Assembly (NCBI GenBank): GCA_036659415.1
Contig: JAVXCQ010000015.1
Span: 1-53,988 of the forward strand
Direction of reading: 5' to 3'
DNA: 53,988 nucleotides
Source of the DNA: JAVXCQ01 sp036659415
GTDB lineage: Bacteria > Bacillota > Negativicutes > Acidaminococcales > Acidaminococcaceae
The notes below the pieces were generated by a model that did no database searches, was not told the origin of the DNA, and saw nothing but the letters and a program-made list of their open reading frames with translations. Position numbers and translations under genes: made by a program. Below, piece after piece: positions 23,603-32,601 of the stretch (the first letter of the stretch is position 1; each line of letters starts with the position of its first letter).

Positions 23603-24565
23603 ATGGACGTAAATATTTTAGGGGCGGGGCTAACGGCTTTTGTCCTTTGTGCAGTGAGTGGACCGTTGGTTATCCCGGCTTTAGCGAAGCTTAAATTTGG
23701 ACAAAGTATTAGAGATTGCGGACCGCAGTCACATCTGAAAAAAAGTGGCACGCCTACCATGGGCGGGCTAATGCTCTTACTGGCGATTACCATTGCCACC
23801 TTGGTGTGGGTAAAGCTTTCGCCGGCGGTGTGGATTGCTTTAATTTTAATGTTGGGTCATGGGGTTATCGGTTTTATTGATGACTTCATTAAAGTGGTTT
23901 TAAAACGTAATTTGGGTTTAACGGCACGGCAAAAATTATTAATGCAATTTTTGTTGGCGGGTACGTATTTATTTTATTTGGAAATTCAGCCTACTCATGA
24001 TTTGAGCGTAGCGGTGCCGGGAACGGCTCTGAGCTGGGATTTGGGTGTAGGCTACTATATTTTTGCGTTCTTATTGTTAGTGGGAACGACCAATGCGGTT
24101 AATTTGACGGACGGCTTGGATGGTTTGGCCAGCAGTGTGACTATTCCGGTGGCGTTGGCATATGCTTATATTGCTTATACGTTGGGTCAGCCGGAGCTGA
24201 GTGCTTTTGCGCTAACGCTGGTGGGGGCTTGTGGGGGCTTTTTGCTCTTTAATCGCCACCCAGCGAAAATTTTTATGGGTGATACTGGTTCTTTAGCTTT
24301 GGGCGGCGGCATTGCCGCTTTGGCACTGCTCACCAAAACCGAACTGCTGCTAGTGGTAATTGGGGGCATCTATGTGCTAGAAGCATTATCAGTGATTATT
24401 CAGGTATTGTATTTCAAAGCCACTGGGGGCAAACGCTTTTTTCGCATGAGTCCTATTCATCATCATTTTGAGTTGGGTGGTTGGCAGGAAACCAAGGTAG
24501 TCGGTGTTTTTGCGGGGGTTAGTTTACTTTTAGCGATAGTGGGAGTGTTACTTTTTACTATCTAG
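23603..24565 (+). CDS. mraY: Phospho-MurNAc-pentapeptide translocase
   Basis: The 320-residue membrane enzyme (about ten helices) forms lipid I from UDP-MurNAc-pentapeptide and undecaprenyl phosphate. Signature segments: GTPTMGGL, FIDDFIKV (catalytic Asp pair), NLTDGLDGLA, FMGDTGSLALGG and the histidine motif PIHHHFELGGW. ATG 23603 directly follows the murF stop. The 25-base gap to murD leaves no room for another gene. Confidence 0.97.
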   Translation: MDVNILGAGLTAFVLCAVSGPLVIPALAKLKFGQSIRDCGPQSHLKKSGTPTMGGLMLLLAITIATLVWVKLSPAVWIALILMLGHGVIGFIDDFIKVVLKRNLGLTARQKLLMQFLLAGTYLFYLEIQPTHDLSVAVPGTALSWDLGVGYYIFAFLLLVGTTNAVNLTDGLDGLASSVTIPVALAYAYIAYTLGQPELSAFALTLVGACGGFLLFNRHPAKIFMGDTGSLALGGGIAALALLTKTELLLVVIGGIYVLEALSVIIQVLYFKATGGKRFFRMSPIHHHFELGGWQETKVVGVFAGVSLLLAIVGVLLFTI

Positions 24566-24590
24566 AAAAAGTGAAGGGAGCGTTAGGAAA

Positions 24591-25946
24591 ATGCCGGAGA
24601 AAAAATATATTTTGGTCTACGGGGCGGGCATTAGCGGCTGCGGCGTGGCGGAAGTGTTAGCGAATCACGGTGAACGGGTGGTGCTCTATAATGATGAACC
24701 GAAAGCCATTACGCCCCAATTAGAGGAGCTGCTGGTAAGGCAGGGTGGAGCATATCTGTGTACTGCGTTACCGCCGACCTTGCTGGCACAAGTGGGACAA
24801 CTGGTGCTGTCCCCAGGGATTGCTTTTGATTGTCCGCTAGCGGTGAGTTTAAGAACGCACGGGATTGAAACCGTGAGCGAAGTGGAAATAGCTAGTCGCT
24901 TGTATTCGGGGCAAATGATTGCCATTACAGGAACAAATGGTAAAACTACAACGACGATGTTGGTGGGCGCTATGCTAGCGTGTTTACCGGTAAAAACCGC
25001 AGTGGGGGGCAATATCGGTCTTGCTCTTTCTAAAGAAATTGGGGGACTGGACGCTACGAGCTGGCTGGCAGCTGAGCTATCTAGTTTTCAGTTGGAAGGT
25101 GTGCAAACACTAAAACCTAAAATTGCAGTAATCCTTAACATCACGCCTGACCATTTGGAACGGCATGGTACGATGGCTAATTATAGTGCGGCTAAAAAGA
25201 AAATTTTTAGTCGGCAAACCGCAGAAGATATTACGATTTTAAATGCCGATGACCCACTGGTAGCGGCTTGTGCTACTGAAACCAGGGGAAGAGTTTGCTT
25301 CATCAGCCGCAAACAAATTTTGCCTGAGGGTATTTATCTGCAAGCGGGAGAGTTTGTGCTGGCGTGGCAGGGTGAAACAACTGCTATTTGCAGGGTGGAG
25401 GAACTCAAAATCTTTGGGGCACATAATGAAGAAAACGTGCTAGCTGCTATTGGGTGTGCGTTTTTTGCCGGAGTTACCAAGGCGGCTATCAAAAAGGTGC
25501 TGTGCACTTTTGAGGGTGTGGAGCACCGTCTAGAATATGTAAGGACTGTAGCGGGCGTCAAATACTACAATGATTCCAAGGCGACTAATCCGGATTCGAC
25601 CATGAAAGCTTTAGAGTCCTTTTCCGGACAGGTGATTTTACTGGCGGGCGGGCATGATAAAATGACCGAGCTAGAGCCACTGATGGAACTGGTGCGGGCT
25701 AAAACTGAGGTTTTAATTCTTTTGGGTGAAGCAAAAGAACGTTTTGGGGCGGCAGCTAAGGCTGGCGGCGTGACTAATGTTCAGATGGTTAATTCGTTTG
25801 AGGAAGCGGTGGCACTGGCCTACAAGCTGGCAACTGCGCCGCAGGTGGTTTTGTTGTCACCGGCGTGTTCTTCCTATGATATGTTTGATAATTTCCCGCA
25901 ACGGGGCTGTTATTTTAAAAAATTGGTTAACCAATTAGGTGAGTAA
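24591..25946 (+). CDS. murD: UDP-MurNAc-L-Ala--D-glutamate ligase
   Basis: The 451-residue Mur ligase has an N-terminal Rossmann domain (VYGAGISGCGVAEVL), the P-loop ITGTNGKTTTTMLV, ELSSFQLEGV and ITPDHLERHGTM, and a C-terminal domain with NDSKATNPDST and LLSPACSSYDMFDNFPQRG, all MurD-specific. It adds D-Glu. In many dcw clusters ftsW follows murD; here murG starts within 20 bases. Confidence 0.96.
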   Translation: MPEKKYILVYGAGISGCGVAEVLANHGERVVLYNDEPKAITPQLEELLVRQGGAYLCTALPPTLLAQVGQLVLSPGIAFDCPLAVSLRTHGIETVSEVEIASRLYSGQMIAITGTNGKTTTTMLVGAMLACLPVKTAVGGNIGLALSKEIGGLDATSWLAAELSSFQLEGVQTLKPKIAVILNITPDHLERHGTMANYSAAKKKIFSRQTAEDITILNADDPLVAACATETRGRVCFISRKQILPEGIYLQAGEFVLAWQGETTAICRVEELKIFGAHNEENVLAAIGCAFFAGVTKAAIKKVLCTFEGVEHRLEYVRTVAGVKYYNDSKATNPDSTMKALESFSGQVILLAGGHDKMTELEPLMELVRAKTEVLILLGEAKERFGAAAKAGGVTNVQMVNSFEEAVALAYKLATAPQVVLLSPACSSYDMFDNFPQRGCYFKKLVNQLGE

Positions 25947-25963
25947 GGGCGAGGAGGATGAGC

Positions 25964-27091
25964 GTGAAGATTATTTTATCCGGCGGTGGTACAGGCGGTC
26001 ATATTTATCCGGCTGTAACTATTGCTGATTATTTAAAAAAAATACATCCGGAAGCCGAAATCACTTTTGTGGGTACTCGTGAAGGGTTAGAAAAAGATAT
26101 TGTACCGCGGTATGGTTATCCTTTGGAATTCATTGAAGTGGCAGGGTTCAAAAGAAAACTAAGCTGGGATACAGTGGCGTCTTGCGGAAAACTTTTGGTC
26201 GGGCTAAATGAAGCACGAACGTTGTTAAATAAAATCAAACCAGACCTAGTCATTGGTACGGGGGGCTATGTATGCGGACCTATTTTGTTGTGGGCGGCAC
26301 TGCAGGGCATACCGACTTGTATTCAAGAACAAAATGCTATGCCGGGTGTAACCAATAAGATTTTGGCGCATTTTGTCAAAAAGGTTTTTCTCGGCTATGC
26401 CGAAGGTGCGAAGTTTTTTGGAGGCAAAGCGGAAAAAATTGTCACCGGTAATCCTATTCGCAAAGAGATTTTGGCGGCTGACCGTGTAACTGGTTTAGCA
26501 AAATGGAAGTTATCGCCGCAAAAAACGACGCTACTAGTTGCGGGGGGCAGTCGTGGGGCGCAAAGTATTAATAATGCCATGGCACTAGTGGTGACGGCAC
26601 TGGCTGGTCGTTCAGACGTCCAGGTACTGGTGGCGACGGGAGAAGTCGGTTATCGTGATTTCACAAAAAAAGTTGAAAAAAAAGTTTTATTGTCAGATAA
26701 TATAAAGGTATTTCCGTACCTGCACGAAATGCCGCTAGCTTTAGCGGTAGCAGATCTAGCCGTTTTTCGAGCGGGGGCGGTGGGGCTGGCAGAATTAATG
26801 GCGAAGGGTATTCCCTCAATTTTAATTCCCTACCCCTATGCGACGGCTAATCATCAGGAGTATAACGCTAGAGCGATTGAGCGGGCGGGAGCGGCCACGG
26901 TCATACTCGACCAACAGTTGACGGGGAGTGTGCTTTTGGCGAGGATTGAAGAATTATTACAAAAAAAAGATAAATTGCAAACGATGCAGGCGGCAGCTCA
27001 AGCTTTGGGCAAGCCGGAAGCGGGAGCCAATATTGCTAGGCAGGCTTTAGCATTAATCAAAGGTGACAAAGGGGAGGTTTTGCGTTGTTAG
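25964..27091 (+). CDS. murG: Lipid II synthase GlcNAc transferase MurG
   Basis: The 375-residue GT28 glycosyltransferase shows the first glycine loop SGGGTGGHIYPA at its start, a second loop AGGSRGAQSINNA and the UDP-GlcNAc site FRAGAVGLAELMAKGIPSIL with YPYATANHQEYNA. It converts lipid I to lipid II at the inner membrane face. GTG 25964 has aggagg 6 bases upstream; ATG 25958 begins immediately after that site and is less likely. It overlaps murC by seven bases. Confidence 0.96.
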   Translation: MKIILSGGGTGGHIYPAVTIADYLKKIHPEAEITFVGTREGLEKDIVPRYGYPLEFIEVAGFKRKLSWDTVASCGKLLVGLNEARTLLNKIKPDLVIGTGGYVCGPILLWAALQGIPTCIQEQNAMPGVTNKILAHFVKKVFLGYAEGAKFFGGKAEKIVTGNPIRKEILAADRVTGLAKWKLSPQKTTLLVAGGSRGAQSINNAMALVVTALAGRSDVQVLVATGEVGYRDFTKKVEKKVLLSDNIKVFPYLHEMPLALAVADLAVFRAGAVGLAELMAKGIPSILIPYPYATANHQEYNARAIERAGAATVILDQQLTGSVLLARIEELLQKKDKLQTMQAAAQALGKPEAGANIARQALALIKGDKGEVLRC

Positions 27092-28461
27092 AGGGCATTA
27101 AGAATATTCATTTTATTGGCATTGGCGGGGCAGGCATGAGTGCGATAGCTTATGTTTTGCTGAAAAGAGGTTTTGTAGTGTCAGGTTCTGACGCTAACCC
27201 GGGCTATATGGCAACTAAACTCGCAAAAGAGGGTGCGATGATTTATATCGGTCATGCGGCCTGCCAGATTGAGGGTGCAGATGCCATCGTGACCTCGACA
27301 GCAATTCATGGCAATAATCCGGAGCTAGTGGAAGCACAGGCTCGTCACGTGCCGATACTGCATCGTTCTGATGTGTTAGCGGAGCTACTTAATGCGGCTA
27401 AGGGCGTAGCCATCGCCGGCGCACATGGTAAAACCACGACTAGCTCGATGCTGGCTTGTATTTGCACTGAGGGCGGAGCTGATCCTACGGTCGTAATCGG
27501 GGGGATTGTTTCTAGCCTGGAGGGTAATGCCAGAAATGGTGCGAGTGAGATTGTTGTAGCTGAAGCTGATGAAAGTGATGGTTCTTTTTTGAAGTTCCAC
27601 CCTTACTTAGCGGTTATTACCAATATTGAAAATGACCATATGGATCATTATGGTAGTGAAGAAAATATCTATCAGGCTTTTCATACTTTCCTAGAGCAGA
27701 TTACTGCTGGGGGCAAGGCTATTTTGTGCTTTGATAATGAAAAGTTGCGCAAGCTGGCACGGGAAACTTCGACCGAGGTTATTTCTTATGGGGTGGATAA
27801 TAATGAAGTTGATTATTCTGCCCAAAAGATTAGCTACGACAAACACGGCACCAGCTATGAGCTCTATCACAAGGGTCAGCACCTGACAACGGTGCGGCTG
27901 ATTGTACCTGGGCGGCACAATGTGCTAAATTCCCTGGGAGCGTTGGCGGCGGCGCTGGAACTGGGCATTGCTTTGCCTCAGATTCTGGCTTCTTTGCAGA
28001 TTTTTTCCGGTGCAAAAAGAAGATTTGAAACTAAAGGCAAGCTGGCAGACGTGTGGGTCGTAGACGACTATGCGCATCACCCGACAGAAATTAAGGTGAC
28101 ACTGGCCGCTGCCAAACAAACACAGCCAAAAAGACTGGTTTGCGTTTTTCAGCCGCATCGCTACTCACGCACGCAACTGTTGTTTGAGGAATTTGTGCAC
28201 GCTTTTGGTGGTTGTGATGAACTAATCTTAACGGATATTTATTGTGCCGGTGAAGAGAAGGTGCCGGGTATTAGCAGTGAAATACTAGCACAAGCGGTAG
28301 CGGCTACGGGGCAAAAGGTAACCTATATTGCCGAGTTGAAGAAAATACCGGCCTTTTTGGCGGCTCAGGCTCAACAAGGCGATTTGATTATGACTATCGG
28401 TGCCGGTGATGTGTATACAGTAGGCGAAGCTTTAGTAACTGAATTGAAACGAGGTAAATAA
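27085..28461 (+). CDS. murC: UDP-MurNAc--L-alanine ligase
   Basis: The 458-residue Mur ligase opens with HFIGIGGAGMSAIAYVL, has the P-loop GAHGKTTTSSML, the NIENDHMDHYGS segment, and the C-terminal VVDDYAHHPTEI and QPHRYSRT motifs that define MurC. It adds the first stem residue. The TTG start at 27085 is set by the preceding ggggagg site and by the family N-terminus; it lies inside the end of murG. The usual firmicute neighbour murB is absent, and ddl follows. Confidence 0.96.
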   Translation: MLEGIKNIHFIGIGGAGMSAIAYVLLKRGFVVSGSDANPGYMATKLAKEGAMIYIGHAACQIEGADAIVTSTAIHGNNPELVEAQARHVPILHRSDVLAELLNAAKGVAIAGAHGKTTTSSMLACICTEGGADPTVVIGGIVSSLEGNARNGASEIVVAEADESDGSFLKFHPYLAVITNIENDHMDHYGSEENIYQAFHTFLEQITAGGKAILCFDNEKLRKLARETSTEVISYGVDNNEVDYSAQKISYDKHGTSYELYHKGQHLTTVRLIVPGRHNVLNSLGALAAALELGIALPQILASLQIFSGAKRRFETKGKLADVWVVDDYAHHPTEIKVTLAAAKQTQPKRLVCVFQPHRYSRTQLLFEEFVHAFGGCDELILTDIYCAGEEKVPGISSEILAQAVAATGQKVTYIAELKKIPAFLAAQAQQGDLIMTIGAGDVYTVGEALVTELKRGK

Positions 28462-28462
28462 A

Positions 28463-29395
28463 ATGAAAAATATAGGTAAAATAGCTGTTGTTATGGGTGG
28501 CCCGTCAGCAGAACGGGAAATCTCCTTAGTCACAGGCGCTGCTATTGCGCAAGCCTTAAGAGAGAAAAATTACGAAGTGGAAACCATTGATTTGGAGCCT
28601 AAAAACTTTGCTCAGCAATTGGCGGACAGCAAAGCGCAAGTGGTCTTTAATGCGGTTCATGGTCTGTACGGCGAAGATGGCAGACTACAAAGTGTGCTGG
28701 AAATGTTAGGCGTGCCTTATACTGGCTCCGGCGTGTTGGCGTCGGCTTTAGCCATGGATAAGGTGGCTTCAAAAAGAATTTTTCAGGCGGCAGGTATTCC
28801 TACACCTCGTGCTTTGATTTTTACAGCAGGGGAGCAAGCAGTAGCAAAGCAGGCTATTTTGCAAAAATTTCAACTGCCGGTAGTGGTTAAACCAGCGTCG
28901 CAAGGCTCTAGCATCGGCGTTGTAATCGTCAAAGAAGCGGCGGAGCTGCAAGCTGCACTGCAAACGGCGTTTTCCTACTGCAATTCCATTGTGGTGGAAG
29001 AATTTATTCAAGGTAAGGAAATCACGGTGGCACTGCTGGCAACGGCCGACGAAATCCATGCTTTCCCGGTGATTAATATTGTGCCCCATTCCGGCACTTA
29101 TGATTTCAAATCTAAATATACTAAGGGCGAAACCGAATATTTGGTACCGGCACCTTTAGACGAGAAAACCACAGCTGCCGTGCAAGCAGTGGCAGGCGCT
29201 GCTTACAAGATTATTGGCTGCCAAGGGGTGGCTCGGGCTGACCTAATGTTAGATGCAGAGAATAAAGCCTATGTTTTGGAACTTAATACGGTGCCGGGCA
29301 TGACGGCAACGAGTTTAGTGCCTAAGGCCGCTGGGGCGGAGGGTATTTCTTTTCCGGATTTATGTGAAAAAATCCTATTAGCCATTGGCAAATAA
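28463..29395 (+). CDS. ddl: D-alanine--D-alanine ligase
   Basis: The 310-residue ATP-grasp enzyme has VVMGGPSAEREISLVTG at its start, FNAVHGLYGEDG, the ATP lid VVKPASQGSSIGV and the metal site VLELNTVPGMTATSLVPKAA. The Tyr of GVPYTGSG is typical of D-Ala-D-Ala (not D-Ala-D-Lac) enzymes' omega-loop context, so a normal dipeptide is expected. It follows murC by one base, giving the enterobacterial order murC-ddl-ftsQ. Confidence 0.95.
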   Translation: MKNIGKIAVVMGGPSAEREISLVTGAAIAQALREKNYEVETIDLEPKNFAQQLADSKAQVVFNAVHGLYGEDGRLQSVLEMLGVPYTGSGVLASALAMDKVASKRIFQAAGIPTPRALIFTAGEQAVAKQAILQKFQLPVVVKPASQGSSIGVVIVKEAAELQAALQTAFSYCNSIVVEEFIQGKEITVALLATADEIHAFPVINIVPHSGTYDFKSKYTKGETEYLVPAPLDEKTTAAVQAVAGAAYKIIGCQGVARADLMLDAENKAYVLELNTVPGMTATSLVPKAAGAEGISFPDLCEKILLAIGK

Positions 29396-29414
29396 CGAAG
29401 CGGAGGTGAGCTAA

Positions 29415-30176
29415 GTGGTAACAACGAAAGCTCGTTTGCAAGGCGAACGACGTAAACGCAAATTGCACTTAGCTAAAATCACTTTCTGTTTCTTATTGGT
29501 GGTGGGGTGTATTGCCGGCGCCGATAATCTGGTACATCAACCTTGGTTTACTTTTGGGGAGCTCGAGCTTGTGGGCAGTAACAAGATTACCAAGGCAGAG
29601 GTTATGCGCACGGGGGAAATCAAGGAACCGATTAACCTTTTTGTGCTGGATCGTACCCGCTTGGAAAAAGGCCTGGAACATGACATTAGAGTAGCAAAAG
29701 TTACGACCAATTTCGAGTGGCCTAATCGGCTCAAAATAGTGATAGTAGAACGCCAAGTTGCCATTTACATTGAAAGCTCTTATAATAGTTTTGCTCAACT
29801 AGATTTCAATGGCTATGTGCTGAATGTGGCGCGAGGAATTAAAGATGCTTCGGCTCCCTATGTTTCAGGGCTGAAGGTGGGGAACGTCTATGTGGGCGAC
29901 CAAGTAAAAACACCGGAAATTCAAGCTTTGATTGGTTTTTTGGGTAAACTAGAACCGGCTTTACTGGGTAAAATATCGGAACTGCGGTGTGATGGTCAGG
30001 GCAAGGTAAAAGTTATTATGGTGTCAGGGCTGTGTATACATTTGGGTGCAATCAAGGAAATGGAAAATAAAGCGGAAAACTTTATTACGATTAGTAACGA
30101 GGTGCAATCGAAAAATATTAACGCTGAATATATTGACTTGACGTTTACCAAACCATATATTAAAGTAAAAAAATAA
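29415..30176 (+). CDS. ftsQ: Cell division protein FtsQ/DivIB
   Basis: The 253-residue bitopic protein has a basic cytoplasmic tail, one transmembrane helix (about 20-38, ITFCFLLVVGCIAG) and a POTRA domain (about 45-115) with LELVGSNKITKAEVMR and the WPNRLKIVIVERQVA strand typical of FtsQ. The rest is the FtsQ/DivIB beta domain. It scaffolds FtsL and its partner in the divisome. GTG 29415 lies after gcggaggtgag. Confidence 0.92.
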   Translation: MVTTKARLQGERRKRKLHLAKITFCFLLVVGCIAGADNLVHQPWFTFGELELVGSNKITKAEVMRTGEIKEPINLFVLDRTRLEKGLEHDIRVAKVTTNFEWPNRLKIVIVERQVAIYIESSYNSFAQLDFNGYVLNVARGIKDASAPYVSGLKVGNVYVGDQVKTPEIQALIGFLGKLEPALLGKISELRCDGQGKVKVIMVSGLCIHLGAIKEMENKAENFITISNEVQSKNINAEYIDLTFTKPYIKVKK

Positions 30177-30203
30177 TAGAAGTCGAAAGATTGGCGAAAG
30201 AGA

Positions 30204-30908
30204 GTGACTAAGACGATGTTTCCAGATAGACAAGCTAAAATTTTAATTACCATCGTCTGTATTGTTTTAGGGGCTATGTTAGCCACGCAGTTTAGGACTA
30301 CCGAACGACAAAAGGCAACCATTTCCTATCAAAGAGCAGAAGATTTGATGGAGCGCTTGAAGGTAACGGAAAAAGAACGTAACCAATTGTTGGTGGAAGT
30401 AGAACGTTTACAGGCGAAAACCAGCGATGAAGTTTTGATGCGGGAAATGGACACTTTAAAAGCCTATGCCGGTGAAACGGCTATGTATGGACAGGGCGTC
30501 AAAGTGGTGGTGGATGATAGTAAGCTGGTGACTAAGCCCGGCGAAAATCCTAATTTGTATTTAATTCATGATGATGATTTATTGCGCATTATTAACGAAC
30601 TGCGGGCAGCCGGGGCAGAGGCTATTGCGATTAATGAGGAAAGAGTAGTCGCTATGTCGGAAATCAGATGTGCAGGGCCTACTTTGTCGGTCAATAATAA
30701 TCGGTTTTCACCACCGTATGTTATCCGTGCTATCGGTGATAGCAAAAATATGGATAGTGCTCTGAAAATGCGTGGGGGTGTGATTGAAACTCTAAAATTC
30801 TGGGGTATTCAAGCTAGCATTTCCCAAGAAGAAGTCGTCAAAGTACCTGCTTTTAAGCGTAGTCATCACTTTGAATATGCTAAAAAAGGAACAGGTGACG
30901 GCGCATGA
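30204..30908 (+). CDS. DUF881 family protein (YlxW/YlxX-like)
   Basis: The 234-residue protein has one N-terminal membrane helix (ILITIVCIVLGAMLATQF), a coiled coil (about 30-75) and a DUF881 domain with YGQGVKVVVDDS, LRAAGAEAIAINEERV and the C-terminal PPYVIRAIGDSKNMDSAL. DUF881 genes sit between ftsQ/divIB and ftsZ in many firmicutes; the function is unknown. The start is GTG 30204 or, four codons later, ATG 30216. The stop overlaps the Sbp ATG. Confidence 0.85.
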   Translation: MTKTMFPDRQAKILITIVCIVLGAMLATQFRTTERQKATISYQRAEDLMERLKVTEKERNQLLVEVERLQAKTSDEVLMREMDTLKAYAGETAMYGQGVKVVVDDSKLVTKPGENPNLYLIHDDDLLRIINELRAAGAEAIAINEERVVAMSEIRCAGPTLSVNNNRFSPPYVIRAIGDSKNMDSALKMRGGVIETLKFWGIQASISQEEVVKVPAFKRSHHFEYAKKGTGDGA

Positions 30909-31234
30909 TCTATCCGATTATTGGTCTTATTATTGGGACGTTTTTGGGGCTATATTTGCCCTTTAGTGTGCCGCAAGACTATGTGCAGCTATTATCCGTA
31001 GCATTAATGGCTGTGCTGGACTCTGTGCTCGGTGGAGTGCGGGCGGCGAAAGAGGGCAATTACGATAACCAAATTTTTATTTCCGGTTTTTTTGTTAATG
31101 CGCTATTGGCAGCTCTTTTGTGTTATTGCGGACTGCGGTTGGGCATAGATTTATATTTTGTAGGGGTAATGGCTTTTGGGTTACGTATTTTCCAAAACTT
31201 GGCTATTATCCGTAGACTCTATCTGGGCAAGTAA
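30905..31234 (+). CDS. sbp: Small basic protein Sbp (DUF1290)
   Basis: The 109-residue integral membrane protein has three hydrophobic segments and the DUF1290 features YPIIGLIIGTFLGLYLPFSVP, LDSVLGGVRAAKEGNYDN and the C-terminal RIFQNLAIIRRLYLG. Encoded next to DUF881 and ftsZ as in Bacillus; its role in division is not settled. Four-base overlap with the DUF881 gene. Confidence 0.88.
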   Translation: MIYPIIGLIIGTFLGLYLPFSVPQDYVQLLSVALMAVLDSVLGGVRAAKEGNYDNQIFISGFFVNALLAALLCYCGLRLGIDLYFVGVMAFGLRIFQNLAIIRRLYLGK

Positions 31235-31278
31235 AAAATATTTATCCTGCGGGCAGGTATACTTTTGTTCTTGTAGAA

Positions 31279-31287
31279 TGATATAAT
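31279..31287 (+). promoter_or_regulatory. Candidate extended -10 promoter of ftsZ
   Basis: TGATATAAT lies 65 bases before the ftsZ start, in the only sizeable gap (118 bases) in the second half of the dcw cluster. A poor -35 (TATACT, 31259-31264) is 17 bases upstream. Confidence 0.6.
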
Positions 31288-31352
31288 AGTAAAGATATAG
31301 GATACAATAAGTAGGGCGTTAATATAGAAACAGTTTAGGGGGGAGCATGTAT

Positions 31353-32447
31353 ATGTTCGAGTTGGAAAACAATATTGAAACATTAGCTAACATCAAAGTC
31401 ATTGGTGTGGGCGGCGGCGGGAATAATGCTGTCAATCGCATGATTACCACTGGTGTTAAGGGCGTAGAGTTTATTGCCGTTAACTGTGACGCGCAGGCTT
31501 TATTGCTTTCACAGGCTCCTATCCGTATTCAAATCGGTGAAGAGCTGACCAAAGGCCTAGGTGCAGGTGCTAATCCGGAGATTGGTGAAAAGGCTGCGCA
31601 AGAATCCAGAGAAGAGATTGTGGCTGCCTTGCAGGGCGCAGATATGGTTTTTGTTACTGCCGGTATGGGTGGCGGTACAGGAACAGGTGCTGCGCATATT
31701 GTGGCGGAGTGTGCCAAAGAGGCGGGCGCTTTAACTGTGGGCGTGGTCACTAAACCTTTTACTTTTGAGGGCAGACGTCGCTATAATCAAGCGGAACAGG
31801 GCATTGTTAACCTGAAAGAAAAGGTTGATGCCCTGATTACTATTCCTAATGACCGTTTATTACAAGTAGTGGATCGTCGGACTTCTATGTTAGACGCTTT
31901 CCGCATTGCTGATGATGTCCTGCGCCAAGGTGTGCAAGGTATTTCTGACTTGATTAGTGTACCAGGACTGATTAACGCTGATTTTAATGATGTGAAAACT
32001 ATTATGTCGAATGCCGGATCGGCTCTGATGGGTATTGGGACGGCTAAAGGTGAGGGCGGTGCTAGTGCTGCTGCGGAAGCGGCTATCAAAAGCCCGCTTT
32101 TGGAAACTACGATTGACGGTGCGCACGGTGTTTTGCTAAATATTACGGGGGGTAAAGATTTAACTTTATTCGACGTGAATGAGGCTTGTAATACTATTGC
32201 CGAGGCTGCCGACCCTGATGCGATGATTATTTTTGGTGCGGCTATTGATGAAGCACTAGATGATGAAATACGGGTAACGGTGATTGCTACCGGTTTCGAT
32301 GGTAAAAATCCGACTCTACCGCAAGGTGGACCGAGTAAACCTAATTATGATGCTAGCTATAATAGACGCCCCAGTGAACCGACTTCTGCTGTTGGCAGTT
32401 TTGCTCCACCCTCAACGGAAATTCCACCATGGATTCGTGGACGTTAA
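31353..32447 (+). CDS. ftsZ: Cell division GTPase FtsZ
   Basis: The 364-residue tubulin homologue has KVIGVGGGGNNAVNRM, the tubulin signature GGGTGTGA (residues 106-113), the T7 synergy loop NADFNDVKTIM and a short linker ending in the conserved C-terminal peptide EIPPWIRGR, which docks partner proteins such as FtsA or ZipA-like factors. ATG 31353 is 7 bases after a ggggggag site; ATG 31347 is too close. ftsA, normally just upstream, is missing here. A strong terminator closes the cluster. Confidence 0.97.
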   Translation: MFELENNIETLANIKVIGVGGGGNNAVNRMITTGVKGVEFIAVNCDAQALLLSQAPIRIQIGEELTKGLGAGANPEIGEKAAQESREEIVAALQGADMVFVTAGMGGGTGTGAAHIVAECAKEAGALTVGVVTKPFTFEGRRRYNQAEQGIVNLKEKVDALITIPNDRLLQVVDRRTSMLDAFRIADDVLRQGVQGISDLISVPGLINADFNDVKTIMSNAGSALMGIGTAKGEGGASAAAEAAIKSPLLETTIDGAHGVLLNITGGKDLTLFDVNEACNTIAEAADPDAMIIFGAAIDEALDDEIRVTVIATGFDGKNPTLPQGGPSKPNYDASYNRRPSEPTSAVGSFAPPSTEIPPWIRGR

Positions 32448-32460
32448 AGAGCTTTGTTTG

Positions 32461-32502
32461 AAGAAGACCACCTGCTTTTACAAGCAGTGGTCTTCTTTTT
32501 TT
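32461..32502 (+). terminator. Intrinsic terminator after ftsZ
   Basis: Stem aagaagaccac-ctgctt against aagcagtggtcttctt (16 pairs, one bulge), short loop and seven T's. Confidence 0.92.
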
Positions 32503-32517
32503 CACAAGATATAGTGA
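32502..32517 (+). promoter_or_regulatory. NrdR box 1
   Basis: TCACAAGATATAGTGA agrees with the published NrdR consensus acaCwAtATaTwGtgt at 13 of 16 positions. It is centred 31 bp before box 2. Confidence 0.75.
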
Positions 32518-32529
32518 ATGAAAAGTATC

Positions 32530-32558
32530 TAGACACTACATATTGTCTATGATATAAT
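32530..32558 (+). promoter_or_regulatory. Promoter of nrdR-nrdD-nrdG
   Basis: TAGACA (32530-32535), a 17-base spacer and TATAAT (32553-32558) with an extended TG at 32550-32551. NrdR box 2 overlaps the -35 and spacer. Confidence 0.8.
32533..32548 (+). promoter_or_regulatory. NrdR box 2
   Basis: ACACTACATATTGTCT matches the NrdR consensus at 14 of 16 positions and overlaps the core promoter, so bound NrdR should block RNA polymerase. Confidence 0.85.
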
Positions 32559-32601
32559 TATCCTATTGAAATTAGGCAGGAAGGAAATGAGGGTGAAAAG
32601 C

